Positions 39,737 to 48,655 are shown, counted from the stretch's first letter. The stretch: 64,000 nt of DNA from Actinomycetota bacterium (GCA_021324045.1 JAJPJV010000030.1:1-64000); one strand, 5' to 3'. Notes: generated from the sequence alone by a model not told the origin. Translations and numbers: made by a program.

Positions 39737-40516
39737 GTGCCCCGCCGGCGACCGCCCGAGGACGCCCACGAATGGGTCAGCTTCGAAGACCCCGAGGAAG
39801 ACCGCACCTGGCTGTTCGACGTCACCTTCCTCACGAGCCGATGGACCTGTATCTATGGAAAGGGTTGCCAAGGCGTGCTCACGGCCCCTGCACCGGAGCT
39901 CGAGCAGGGCTGTTGCTCCTACGGCGCCCACTTCGTCGATGCCGCCGACCGGCGACGGGTCGAACGGGTTGCCCGCACGCTGAGCCCGCAAGACTGGCAG
40001 TTCCACGCAAAGGGCCAGAACGGCGTCGTCAAGAGGAACCGGGCAGGTGGGGCCATGACCCGGATCGTCGAGGGCGCGTGCATCTTCTTGAACCGCCCCG
40101 GGTTCCCGACAGGACCTGGCTGCGCCCTCCATCAGGTCGCGTTGCGACGCGGCCGCAATCCCATGGAGCTCAAGCCCGACGTGTGCTGGCAGCTCCCGCT
40201 TCGCCGGGAGGACGAAGTTGGCGCCGATGGGCACGTCACCTCGACGGTGCGCCAGTGGGACCGCCGTCACTGGGGCCCAGGGGGCGCGGGGTTCCACTGG
40301 TGGTGCACCGAGTCTGACGAGGCCTTCGTCGGTCAGGCCCCCGTCGTCGAGGCAATGAAGGCCGAACTCATCGCGATGGTCGGGCGCAAGCCCTACGAAC
40401 TGCTGGTGGCCTTCCTGGCAGCCCGTGAGCAACGGCTTTCAGCGCGGACCCCACTCCCCCACCCTGCGCTTCGTCGCAAAAGGGCGCAGCGCCAGCCTGC
40501 TGCCGACTCCACCTGA
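39737..40516 (+). CDS. Cysteine-cluster protein of unknown function
   Basis: 259 residues, soluble. Eight cysteines at 38, 44, 59, 60, 115, 129, 150 and 190 sit in conserved-looking contexts: RWTCIYGKGCQGVL, GCCSYGAHF, GACIFLNRPGF, GCALHQVAL, PDVCWQLPLRR and FHWWC. This resembles the YkgJ/DUF3109 cysteine-cluster families that bind zinc or an iron-sulfur cluster. Similar proteins are, as I recall, annotated hypothetical across actinobacteria. The C-terminal 30 residues are basic and variable. It is divergent from nfuA across 132 bases, which makes a metal or Fe-S role tempting but unproven. Confidence 0.85.
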   Translation: MPRRRPPEDAHEWVSFEDPEEDRTWLFDVTFLTSRWTCIYGKGCQGVLTAPAPELEQGCCSYGAHFVDAADRRRVERVARTLSPQDWQFHAKGQNGVVKRNRAGGAMTRIVEGACIFLNRPGFPTGPGCALHQVALRRGRNPMELKPDVCWQLPLRREDEVGADGHVTSTVRQWDRRHWGPGGAGFHWWCTESDEAFVGQAPVVEAMKAELIAMVGRKPYELLVAFLAAREQRLSARTPLPHPALRRKRAQRQPAADST

Positions 40517-40563
40517 CCTCCTCGGACCGTTCGTCTCCAGTGGTCGGTCGGGGAGAGAACCCT

Positions 40564-40782
40564 TCAGCCCCGTTCGTCGAGTGGGTCCGGCTCCTCGTCG
40601 TGACCGCCGCGGCGGGGAAGGGAGCCCAGGATCCGCTCGTACTGGTCTTCCTCGGCAAGGCACCAGTCTGCGTGCACGTCGTCGGGCTCGGCTCCGCACT
40701 CCGGGCACCGTTCCTCGACGATGGCCAGTGAGCGCTTCAGGCTCCGCGCTTCTTCGAAGCGGCGATGGCGTCCCTTCTTCAC
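40564..40782 (-). CDS. 72-residue zinc-ribbon-like protein
   Basis: The start is GTG 40782 with AAGGAG seven bases upstream. The N-terminus is basic (KKGRHRRFEEARSLKRS). Then come Cys26-x2-Cys29, His37 and Cys41 (CPECGAEPDDVHADWC), a likely single zinc site, and an acidic C-terminus. Frames extending upstream to 40899 are not needed. Function unknown; a nucleic-acid or ribosome partner is possible given the basic head. It ends 47 bases from the convergent gene at 39737-40516. Confidence 0.7.
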   Translation of the reverse strand: MKKGRHRRFEEARSLKRSLAIVEERCPECGAEPDDVHADWCLAEEDQYERILGSLPRRGGHDEEPDPLDERG

Positions 40783-41047
40783 GACCAAACTCCTTGCTGC
40801 CAAGCGTGGCGCGGCCTCTCGCTTCTCGAGTCGCAGGCCACGTGGACGGGCTCCTCGGACGGGCCTGCCGAGCGCGCAGCCCACGATCAGCTGCACCACC
40901 CAGCGCTGCCGCCGATGCTCCCAGTTTAGTGCGCTGCATGCCGGATGGACCTCGGGTTCGCCGCAATCCGGCCAGAAAATCCACCCACTCCAGCGCAGGC
41001 GTCACCGAACGGCGCCGTCCGCGGCGCCCAGCGGCAGAATGGGCATC

Positions 41048-41290
41048 ATGAGCCAGGGGTTCGATCCTGATGCAATGGTCCAACGGTTCCGCCAGCGGGC
41101 CCAGGCCGTGCGCGCGAGGGGACTCCCGCCCGTGGAGGGCCCCGAGCGGCGCCGCTTCCTTGAGCAAGCCCAGACCGACTACATGGACTTCGCCATCATC
41201 GGGGATGCCGTTGCCACCCTCGAGGACGGGATCCTGGTCCTGCGGGTTGACCTCCGGCGGAAAGAGGCCGCTGGCGAGCAGGGGGCCTGA
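41048..41290 (+). CDS. Small conserved-looking protein of unknown function
   Basis: 80 residues from ATG 41048 (an ATG at 41039 is also in frame). No cysteines, no membrane segment. Helical first half (MVQRFRQRAQAVRARGLPPVEG, split by Pro) then RRRFLEQAQTDYMDFAIIGDAVATLEDGILVLRVDLRR, which alternates as helix then two beta strands. It looks like a protein under selection rather than chance coding. I believe similar proteins occur in other actinobacteria but cannot check. The 265 bases between it and the gene at 40564-40782 hold nothing else. Confidence 0.7.
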   Translation: MSQGFDPDAMVQRFRQRAQAVRARGLPPVEGPERRRFLEQAQTDYMDFAIIGDAVATLEDGILVLRVDLRRKEAAGEQGA

Positions 41291-41329
41291 TCCAAGCCGA
41301 GACGCTTGAGGGTGCGGAACGCGCGTAGC

Positions 41330-41890
41330 TCACCCGCCGTAGTTCATCCGGGTGTCTTCCATTCGGAGCGGTTCGAACCAATCCTCCACTGAAGATCGAG
41401 CATCATGGACATCTCCGGCTCCCCCAGCCCCCGGCCCGCCCCCCGCGACCACCTCACCGACGAAGAACCGATGGCTTCCGAGATCGAGCTGCTGGCGCAG
41501 GCTGCAGTCCAGCCATGCCGGGGATCGACACACGATGGGAGCGCCGGTCTGTTTGGTCGTCACCGGTTCCCCGGCCATGGTGACCGGATTCGCGTCGCCG
41601 TCGCGATCGACTGTTCCCACCGGCTTGACGAAGCGCCGCACGAGCGGACGATCCTCACGGGCCACGAAGCACACAGAGAACGCGCCACCGTGCGTGATGA
41701 GCTGCGCAGTCAGCGCGTCACGCTCAACCGCAACCCCCACCAGCTTCGGTTCGACCGCGACCTGGACGACGAGGTTGGCGGTCATCAGGTTCACCCGGTC
41801 TTCCCCGTCCACGACGGCCCGACTCCCGATGAGGTAGAGACCGGTGGGCATGGACCACAACACGCGACGTCGGAGGCGATCGTCGATCAT
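41330..41890 (-). CDS. Flavin reductase-like FMN-binding protein
   Basis: 186 residues from ATG 41890, which has AAGGAG nine bases upstream. Split-barrel flavin fold: LWSMPTGLYLIGSRAV, the FMN-binding NLMTANLVVQVAVEPKLVGVAVER, THGGAFSVCFVARED and FFVGEVVAGG. Such proteins reduce FMN with NAD(P)H, often for a partner oxygenase, but no oxygenase is nearby. Frames upstream of 41890 are shadow sequence. It is convergent with the small gene ending at 41290. Confidence 0.9.
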   Translation of the reverse strand: MIDDRLRRRVLWSMPTGLYLIGSRAVVDGEDRVNLMTANLVVQVAVEPKLVGVAVERDALTAQLITHGGAFSVCFVAREDRPLVRRFVKPVGTVDRDGDANPVTMAGEPVTTKQTGAPIVCRSPAWLDCSLRQQLDLGSHRFFVGEVVAGGGPGAGGAGDVHDARSSVEDWFEPLRMEDTRMNYGG

Positions 41891-42600
41891 CTGCACCGCT
41901 CCTTGCGAAAGACCTGCACGGCACTCCTTCTTCGGTGATCGTCCTTCGTTGATCGTTGTCCCCGCCGCCGTTCTTCGCTGGCGGTGCCCTGGCACGCTGG
42001 AGCGCTCAGCGCCGGGGCACGCTGGCGAACATCGACCAAGGCGAACATCGGCTGAGAGGCTGCCAGGTTGCCGAAGGCAACGCCGGATGCCGATCCGCAA
42101 GGCTATTGAGCCACGAGGGTCTCCGACCACAGGGGACCTCCGAGCTTCAAGGACTACTCAAGGCCTGCGTTGGGAACCGCGGGCTCACGGGATCAGGAGC
42201 AGCTCGACCCTCTGACCGAGGCGCGACCGGGTTCGGCCCGCACCGCCAGGAGGCCTCGCACCGCCCAAAGCCCGGTCACAGAGCACAGCCGCATCCGGAC
42301 GCCCTCGCCGACTCGTGGTCGCGCGCGCACGCCTTCGGCGTTCCGGACCCTCCGTGGTGACCCCGCGTGTGCCCGGCTCTCTGTCGAGCGGACAGGGCTC
42401 CCCGCACCACCGGCTCTCCGAGGCCATTGGGCGTCCGCAGATCCGAGCAAGGAATCCGAGGTTGTGCGACATGGCTTCGTCGCACCGGCCAGGTACCCTC
42501 AACTCGTGTGGCTCCATCGCTCGCGCCCGCTCCGTGTGGCCCGCGATCTCCACGCACGCTGCGACGTTGCCCGGCTCCGTGGGTCTTGGGGGGCCATCGC
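41891..42600. other. 710-base gap with a cluster of short hairpins
   Basis: No convincing gene in either strand. Between 42067 and 42124 four short inverted repeats follow each other: GTTGCC-GAA-GGCAAC (42067-42081), GGAT-GCCG-ATCC (42085-42096), GGCT-ATTG-AGCC (42101-42112) and GGTC-TCC-GACC (about 42118-42128). The rest is plain GC-rich sequence. Promoters for the divergent flavin reductase and MFS genes should lie here, but I cannot place them. Confidence 0.5.
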
Positions 42601-44148
42601 GTGACGAGCGCGGACACGAGCGTCGCCCCGCCGGTGACCGGGTCCACAGGTGCACGCGGCCGCACCGGTCTCGCGCTCGCAGTCGTGATGACCGGGGTCC
42701 TGATCACCGCGGTCGACACGACCATCGTGGTGCTCGCGTTGCCCGAGATCGAGCGTGGCCTGCACGTCGCCCTCGCGTCGGTCGTCTGGATCATCATCGG
42801 CTACCTGTTGGTCGTCACCATCCTCGCCTCCCAGGTCGGGCGGCTCGGCGACATGTTCGGCAGGGTCCGCATGTACGAGCTCGGGTTCGTCGTGTTCATC
42901 GTGGGCTCGGCGATGTGTGCACTCTCCTGGAACGAGGGATCGATCATCGCCTTCCGCGTGCTCCAAGGGATCGGCGGGGCGCTCGTCAGCGCGAACTCAG
43001 GCGCGGTCATCGCCGACCTGTTCCCGCCCGAGCGCCGCGGCCGCGCCTACGGGTTCAACAGCATCGGCTGGAGCATGGGGGCCGTCCTGGGGATCGTCCT
43101 CGGCGGCCTGATCGTCACCTACATCTCCTGGCGATGGATCTTTTGGATCAACGTGCCGATCGGCATCGTGGCCGTCCTGCTCGCCCTGCGCGTGCTGCAC
43201 GACCCCGGCGAGCGCCAGCGCCACCGGATCGACCTCGCCGGCATGGTCGCCGCAGGGCTCGGGCTCTTCGGGGTACTCTGGGCGGTCACCAACCTTGCCA
43301 CGCGCCAGTTCGACGGCTCGATCCTGGGGTTCCTGATTGGCGGGGTCGCGTGCCTGGTCGCCTTCGTCCTCATCGAGCGTGCCCAGGCAGAGCCGATGGT
43401 GCACCTTTCGCTCTTCAAGGTCCCGACGATGTCGCCGTCGCTCGTCGCCGCCCTGCTCCAGGGCCTCGCCAACTACGCGGTGCTGTTCCTCGTGATCATG
43501 TACCTCCAGGGACCCCGTCACCTCTCGCCACTCCACGCCTCGTTGCTGCTCGTGCCGGGATATGTGATCGGTGGGGCGATCGGCCCACTCTCTGGGCGCC
43601 TCGCCGACCGGCTGGGACCGGTCATCCCGGCCACCGTCGGCCTCACGGTTCAGGTCGTGGCCCTCTTCCTCTACGCGCACCTCGGCATGACGACGGGGCT
43701 CTGGCTCGTCGTCGTTGCGAGCGTCGTGAACGGGATCGGGAGCAGCAGCTTCTTTCCGGCGAACAACTCCGCCGTCATGAAGGCCTCGCCAAGGCAGGTG
43801 TTCGGCATCTCCTCTGGGATGCTGCGCACCTTCCAGAACACCGGCATGGTGTTCTCCTTCTCCATGGCCATCCTGATCGCGTCGCGCTCGATCCCGCGCT
43901 CGGTGGCATTCGCCATCTTCGTGGGCACCGCGACGCTCCACGGCCACGTCGCCGCCGTCTTCGCGAGCGGACTGCATTCGGCCTTCTACGCGTCCACGGG
44001 ATTCTTGGTGCTCGCCGCCCTCCTGTCGGCGTCGCGCGGCCGCCACGGCCGGCGCCTACGCGCCGCGAGCGCTCCGACAACCCGTGCGACCCCTGCCGTC
44101 TCGAGCGCTGCGCCCTCGGACCCGCTCGCACGCGGCCAGACCGGCTGA
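42601..44148 (+). CDS. MFS multidrug exporter, DHA2 family
   Basis: 515 residues from GTG 42601 with a GGGGGG run upstream. Fourteen hydrophobic segments, the mark of DHA2 (proton/drug antiport) rather than the 12-segment MFS. Motif A appears as SQVGRLGDMFGRVRMYELGF (split); motif C as WSMGAVLGIVLGG; the first helix has the D1-type VDTTIVVLALPEIE. The frame continues upstream but reads as Arg/Pro-rich noise. No regulator gene is adjacent. The C-terminal 45 residues are a polar tail. Confidence 0.92.
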   Translation: MTSADTSVAPPVTGSTGARGRTGLALAVVMTGVLITAVDTTIVVLALPEIERGLHVALASVVWIIIGYLLVVTILASQVGRLGDMFGRVRMYELGFVVFIVGSAMCALSWNEGSIIAFRVLQGIGGALVSANSGAVIADLFPPERRGRAYGFNSIGWSMGAVLGIVLGGLIVTYISWRWIFWINVPIGIVAVLLALRVLHDPGERQRHRIDLAGMVAAGLGLFGVLWAVTNLATRQFDGSILGFLIGGVACLVAFVLIERAQAEPMVHLSLFKVPTMSPSLVAALLQGLANYAVLFLVIMYLQGPRHLSPLHASLLLVPGYVIGGAIGPLSGRLADRLGPVIPATVGLTVQVVALFLYAHLGMTTGLWLVVVASVVNGIGSSSFFPANNSAVMKASPRQVFGISSGMLRTFQNTGMVFSFSMAILIASRSIPRSVAFAIFVGTATLHGHVAAVFASGLHSAFYASTGFLVLAALLSASRGRHGRRLRAASAPTTRATPAVSSAAPSDPLARGQTG

Positions 44149-44458
44149 CGGCCGCTCGGGGTGATCCGCAGCGATCGCTGACCCCGGACGCGAGGCGGCC
44201 GCGGCGCCCCCCCGGGAGCCGCAGCCTCACCGTTTGCCCCGTCGAGCGACTCCGCGCGACCACCATTCGCTGTTGCGCACCGTGTGACGACGCTCAAACG
44301 GCCGACGGCTTTTCGGGGGCAACCCCGGAGCCGATGGCTTCAGCTTCCCTTCGCGGGTCGAGCACGCGCAGGTGCCGGAAGAGCCGACGATTGGCTGAGC
44401 TCGGGGACCGTCGACGAACTCCAGATCACACGCGCAGGCCGCTAGGCGCCCGGACACC
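44149..44458. other. 310-base region without a real gene
   Basis: It lies between the MFS stop and the original end of the surface-protein gene at 44459. The surface-protein frame runs through most of it only because of the frameshift. GGGGTGATCC and GGTGACCCC-like repeats near 44158-44186 might form a weak hairpin, but there is no T-run and I do not call a terminator. Confidence 0.5.
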
Positions 44459-47370
44459 TCAGCCGACGTCAGCTTGCAACGCGGCGAGGACGTCAGCCGA
44501 GAGGGCTGCAGGGCCACCGAAGACATAGCCCTGGGTGCCACAATGGCAAGGCTGTTGAGGTAGCTGACGATCGGCGGAGCGAACGGCGGACTCTCGACCA
44601 ACAGCATGGGGCCCAAGCGCCCACCGGTTGCCATGAACACCCCGCCAGCCAAGGCGTCTTGGAAGTCAAATGCCGTCGCCGCACCGAAGATCGTCGCGTT
44701 CGGGAAGAAGAAACGGGCGACCGCGGCTGCGGTGCCGTAGAGGTCGGCACCGGCGATGTTCGTCGCACTGGGGTCGGCCCCACCGGCGGCCAGCGGGCCA
44801 CCGATGCTGTAGCGAAAGTCCCCGGGGTGCGCGGCGAGGTACGCGGCAGTCTCGGGCGCCTGGGTCGCGCCGTCGGTCAGCAGGATCGCCGCGTGGTTGG
44901 CGATCGCAGCCGGAACCGCCGAGAGGGCGTCGTAGAAAGAGAGCCCCGTGGCCTCGAAGATCGTCGTGGGGTTGCCCAGTGCCTCGGCGATGTCGACGGC
45001 CGTCGCGTACTCGTCTGCCCCGGCCTCCCTGACCACCTGGTAGCCGAGGGACTCCAAGGTGGCGTCGATGTCGGGGCTGAGTGCCAGGTCCCCGCCCAAG
45101 ACGTAGACCGTGCCCCCAGGGGGAAGCACGCGAACGATCTCGGCCTGGGTGCGCGAGTCCAGCGTTGCGCTCTCGGGCGCGCCCTCGGTGAGCAGCAACG
45201 GCCCGCCGCAGGCGGCAGCGAGCGGCCCGCCGGCAAGGGCATCGGAGAAGAAGTCGTCACGGGCGAGGACGACGCAGCTCGCCGAGCCAGGGGTCGGGAA
45301 CTCCTGCTTGGAGACGGCGATCGAGGTCCCAATGCCGTCGGAGCCGAAGAGCTGGATCGGGTAGGGAGTCGTGCTCAGCGTCGTGAACCCCAAGATGGCT
45401 CCGGTGCCGTTGGTGCACTCGAGCGCGAAGAAATACGTCGTGCCCGGCGTGAGCCCGGTCACGGTGAACGGTTCGGACACCGGGCTCGACGATGCCGGCG
45501 TCGTGAAGGACGGCGTTGCACTGGCACCGGCCAGGTCGCTCGCCGTGCCGTACGCGTAGTGGCACGTCTGGGCGGCACCACCAGGGTTGACCGCGCCGTT
45601 GAGCGTGGCGTCCGAACTCGTCAGGGCGGTCGCTGGCTCGGTGACGACCGCGCCAGACGCGACGACCGTCAAGGTGAAGGCCTGGACGGCGTCGGGGCTC
45701 ACGCCGTTGGTGGCGAGCACGGTGATGGGGTAGCTGCCTGCGGTGCCCGAGGCGGGGGTTCCGGAGAGCAACCCCGTCGAGGAGAAGCTCACCCCTTGGG
45801 GCAACGCTCCGGCCTCTTGGAAGCTCGGGGCTGGGTAACCATTGGCAGTCACCTGGAATGATCCGCTGACCCCCACGGTGAAGGTGGTTGCGCTCGGCGA
45901 GGTGATGACCGGCGGGGTCACACCTGGTTCCTCCACTGCCCCGATGGAGCAGGCAGTGCCGTTCGGTGGCTGCGGCCGCGCCACGCCGCGCTGGTCGATG
46001 CCTGGGCACAACAGCGTGCCGTCGGCGCTGGCATCGAGGGGAATGCGAGCAATCGCCGGGCTCCCGGGCGCCGGTGCCATCGTCAAGGTCGCCCCGCCAT
46101 TCTGCGCCAGCGGGCCGAGGTCCGGATTGACCCCGGCGAGATCGGTGGACGCCGTGAAACCACAGGCCGTGCCATTGGGATCGTCGGTGAGGTTGTAGCC
46201 CGCGCTCGTCGACGGACCCGAACAGTTCGCTGCGCTGTTGGCAGCCGAATTCCCCGCGATGATCGTGGCAGCCACGGTGGCGGGACCGTTTTGCGAGATC
46301 CCCCCGCCAACATTGGCACTGTTGCCAGCAATCGTCGAAGCGATGATGACGAGGGGGCTGCCGCTGCTGATGCCACCACCGAAACTCCCACCAGTCGCGG
46401 TGTTGTCGGCGATGGTGCTGTCGGTGACGGTGATCGTCCCTGGAGACAGGTTCTCGATCCCGCCACCACCAGTACCACCAACGTTGCCCGACACGGTGCT
46501 CTCGGCAAGCGTGACCGTCCCCCCGTCGTTGTCGATGCCCCCGCCGGGACCACCGTCCGCGGTGTTGTCGGCGATGGTGCTGTCGGTGACCGTGAGGGCT
46601 GCGTTGGTCTGGGGTCCGGCGTCGTAGCCACTGCTGTTGACGATCCCTCCGCCCCCGGCAAAGAGACCAGTATTGCCAGAGATCGTGGTGCCGGTCACCG
46701 TCAGGGTGCCGCTGGTGAAGATCCCCCCGCCAAGGCCGGCACTGTTGCCCGAGATGGTGCTGCGGGTCACGCTCGCCGTCGTGCCGTTGTAGATCCCTCC
46801 CCCGGCGGCGAGACCAGTGTTGCCAGAGACCGTGGTGCCGGTCACCGTCAAGGTGCCGACGTTGTAGATCGTGCCGTACGCCTGGCTCCCCGCCCCCTGG
46901 TTGTCTACGACCGCGCACGCCTCGACCGTCAGCGTGCCGCTATTGGCAATCCCTGCTCCATCGGCGGCCTTGCCATTCTCGATCGTCAGCCCATCGAGGG
47001 TCACCGTGTCGCCCGAGCCGATCGAGAAGACCGAGCCGCTCGCCGTGCCATCGACGATCGCTGCCGTCTCGCCTGGCCACTGGGTGATGACGAGCGAGCC
47101 GAAGTTCTGCGGGAGGATGACGTTATCGTCGACCGTGCCTGCTACCTCAATGGAGTCTCCCGAGGCAGCCTGCGCGACGGCATGAGAGATCGTCGCGCAC
47201 GGTGCCGTTGCCGAAGTGCAGTCGTTCGTGGCGTCGCTCCCACCCTGGGCGACATAGAGCGTCGTGGTCGCCGTTCCACCGGGGGACGCGATCGTCGTCG
47301 TCGCCAGCATTGCCGCGCAGACGGCGAGCACGGCGACGACAGGGCGCCACCGCCTCACCCGTCCGACCAC
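44227..47370 (-). CDS. Secreted beta-helix protein with cell-wall-binding repeats, frameshifted near its end
   Basis: About 1050 residues as read. Order: signal peptide (GRVRRWRPVVAVLAVCAAMLA); a right-handed beta-helix of SGN-type repeats such as TVTGTTISGNTG and TVTDSTIADNTA (about 35-440); an Ig-like putative He_PIG domain (about 470-550); a fibronectin III-like domain with NGTGAILGF; then three cell-wall-binding type 2 repeats with DALAGGPLAA and TVYVLGGDLAL. It should bind the cell wall and display the beta-helix. The third repeat breaks at 44537-44541: one missing G shifts the frame, and the true end (YVFGGPAALSADVLAAL, stop 44461-44459) is out of frame, leaving an unrelated tail to 44227. 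The start is chosen as GTG 47370; 47358 (GTG) and 47454 (TTG) are possible. Confidence 0.85.
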   Translation of the reverse strand: MVGRVRRWRPVVAVLAVCAAMLATTTIASPGGTATTTLYVAQGGSDATNDCTSATAPCATISHAVAQAASGDSIEVAGTVDDNVILPQNFGSLVITQWPGETAAIVDGTASGSVFSIGSGDTVTLDGLTIENGKAADGAGIANSGTLTVEACAVVDNQGAGSQAYGTIYNVGTLTVTGTTVSGNTGLAAGGGIYNGTTASVTRSTISGNSAGLGGGIFTSGTLTVTGTTISGNTGLFAGGGGIVNSSGYDAGPQTNAALTVTDSTIADNTADGGPGGGIDNDGGTVTLAESTVSGNVGGTGGGGIENLSPGTITVTDSTIADNTATGGSFGGGISSGSPLVIIASTIAGNSANVGGGISQNGPATVAATIIAGNSAANSAANCSGPSTSAGYNLTDDPNGTACGFTASTDLAGVNPDLGPLAQNGGATLTMAPAPGSPAIARIPLDASADGTLLCPGIDQRGVARPQPPNGTACSIGAVEEPGVTPPVITSPSATTFTVGVSGSFQVTANGYPAPSFQEAGALPQGVSFSSTGLLSGTPASGTAGSYPITVLATNGVSPDAVQAFTLTVVASGAVVTEPATALTSSDATLNGAVNPGGAAQTCHYAYGTASDLAGASATPSFTTPASSSPVSEPFTVTGLTPGTTYFFALECTNGTGAILGFTTLSTTPYPIQLFGSDGIGTSIAVSKQEFPTPGSASCVVLARDDFFSDALAGGPLAAACGGPLLLTEGAPESATLDSRTQAEIVRVLPPGGTVYVLGGDLALSPDIDATLESLGYQVVREAGADEYATAVDIAEALGNPTTIFEATGLSFYDALSAVPAAIANHAAILLTDGATQAPETAAYLAAHPGDFRYSIGGPLAAGGADPSATNIAGADLYGTAAAVARFFFPNATIFGAATAFDFQDALAGGVFMATGGRLGPMLLVESPPFAPPIVSYLNSLAIVAPRAMSSVALQPSRLTSSPRCKLTSAEVSGRLAACACDLEFVDGPRAQPIVGSSGTCACSTREGKLKPSAPGLPPKSRRPFERRHTVRNSEWWSRGVARRGKR

Positions 47371-47574
47371 CTCTGCGTGGACCTCCTCGTCGTCGACCCG
47401 ACATCCCGCGCCACGGGCAGCACGGCTGCCGATCCGGGTCAACTTTCGGCGCAATCACCCGGCCGGTCTCCGGGCGCCACGCTTCGGGTGCCGCTCGTCG
47501 CTGACAGGACCGCTGCCGAGCACTGGCCCTCCGGAAGCGCCCCAGCGGCCCAGGGTCGGCCTCGACAGGTCGCC

Positions 47575-47947
47575 CCCACGATGCCATGGATCTCTTCGAG
47601 AGCGCCTGGCGTGTTCGCCAACAGGTCTCCGAAGACCACACCCCGGGTCCATTGGGTACGGTGACGAGGGAGTTCGCAACCGGAAAAGCGCTCGACGGAT
47701 TGACCGTGGAATCGATCAGTACGGCCGAACGAGGCGGCTCCGACATCAGGGAGAAGAGACACGCCGTACGAGGGGACGGGGAAGTCGAGCCCCTCGCGAT
47801 GGGCGCACCCGAGCGCGGTCTGCGTCAACAGCTACCAACGGATTTCCGATGGCAAAGCACACGTCTGCGAGGTACGCGACGGGCTCGGGGCGCCTGGGTC
47901 GCGCCGTCGGGCAGCAGGATCGCCCCATGGTTGGCGATCGCAGCAGG
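47575..47947 (-). pseudogene. Decayed 3' end of a second cell-wall-binding-repeat gene
   Basis: Pieces in different minus-strand frames match the last repeat of the neighbouring gene in the right order: AIANHGAILLPDGATQAP, then EPVAYLADVCFAIGNPL, then GRTDRFHGQSVERF, then GVVFGDLLANTPGALEEIHGIVG. Bases 47867-47947 match 44834-44913 almost base for base with one extra G. No signal peptide, start or full repeat survives. The 670-base gap from 47371 to 48042 holds only this remnant and, presumably, the promoter of the intact gene. Confidence 0.75.
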
Positions 47948-48042
47948 CGAGCGGCGCGATGGCCGAACAAACGGCCCGATGATGGCCCCTTAGCCGGCGG
48001 ATCGTCAACTGCGATGGCAAACCGAGGGAGCCCGGTCGCGAA

Positions 48043-48561
48043 TCAGCCGAACAACCCGCCGCTCGGTGGTTGCGTGGTGGTCGTGGTCGCCACCGTCTTG
48101 CCCGTCAGTCGCTCGGCTCGAGCAAGGGCGACGCGCATTGCCTCGCGCGCTTGGCGGCGTTCTACGGTGGCGCGCCGGAACGACGCGTCGGTGAGCGACC
48201 CGGCGTTGTCGCAGTCGGCGCCCGCGTCGTAGGCGAGCGTGTAGGCCCTGGAGAGCTCCTTGGTCAGCGTCGGATCGGGGGTGGGGAGGTCGCCGTTGGC
48301 GGCCGTTGCATCCTGCTCGAGCACGATGCAGTCGGTTTGGACCACCGACAGGCCCTTCCCCTGCCCGAGGACGGTTCCGATGCGCGCGATGTCCGCCTCG
48401 AGGGTGCCGATGCTCGAGCCGAGGTTGGCGCCGGCCACCCACGACGCGACCTGCTGGCTCAGGGTCCCGCTCCGGCTCGTGCTGGTGAACGCGGCGAAGG
48501 CACCCACGGCGAAAGCCACGATGACGATGCTGGCCGCGACGAGCTTGAGCCGGGCCGTCAC
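48043..48561 (-). CDS. Exported or membrane-anchored protein of unknown function
   Basis: 172 residues from GTG 48561 (GTG 48570 also possible). One N-terminal hydrophobic helix (KLVAASIVIVAFAVGAFAAF) acts as signal or anchor. The rest is a helical extracytoplasmic domain with two cysteines (VQTDCIVLEQD and GADCDNAG) that could form a disulfide, then a Thr/Pro-rich end (TVATTTTTQPPSGG). I do not recognise the family. It is downstream of tyrS by 94 bases on the same strand. Confidence 0.75.
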   Translation of the reverse strand: MTARLKLVAASIVIVAFAVGAFAAFTSTSRSGTLSQQVASWVAGANLGSSIGTLEADIARIGTVLGQGKGLSVVQTDCIVLEQDATAANGDLPTPDPTLTKELSRAYTLAYDAGADCDNAGSLTDASFRRATVERRQAREAMRVALARAERLTGKTVATTTTTQPPSGGLFG

Positions 48562-48655
48562 CGGTCGCACGCTCCGCTGGCGTTGCCAGTCCCTTCCATG
48601 CGACCGGCGGCGACCGCCTGCACCCAGTTCGTCGCGCGTGATGCGCCTGCCCGCT

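Noticed and set aside
41405-41938. A 177-codon plus-strand open frame opposite the flavin reductase
   Set aside because: Shadow of the minus-strand flavin reductase, which has a good ribosome binding site and clear FMN-binding motifs.
42010-42130. c-di-GMP-I or TPP riboswitch in the gap before the MFS gene
   Set aside because: Isolated matches only (GCTGAGAGG, CAGGTTGCCGAAGG); the conserved cores of either class are absent or in the wrong order.
47586-47993. A 135-codon plus-strand open frame upstream of the surface protein
   Set aside because: The region is better explained by minus-strand remnants of a cell-wall-binding repeat; the plus-strand translation has no protein-like pattern.
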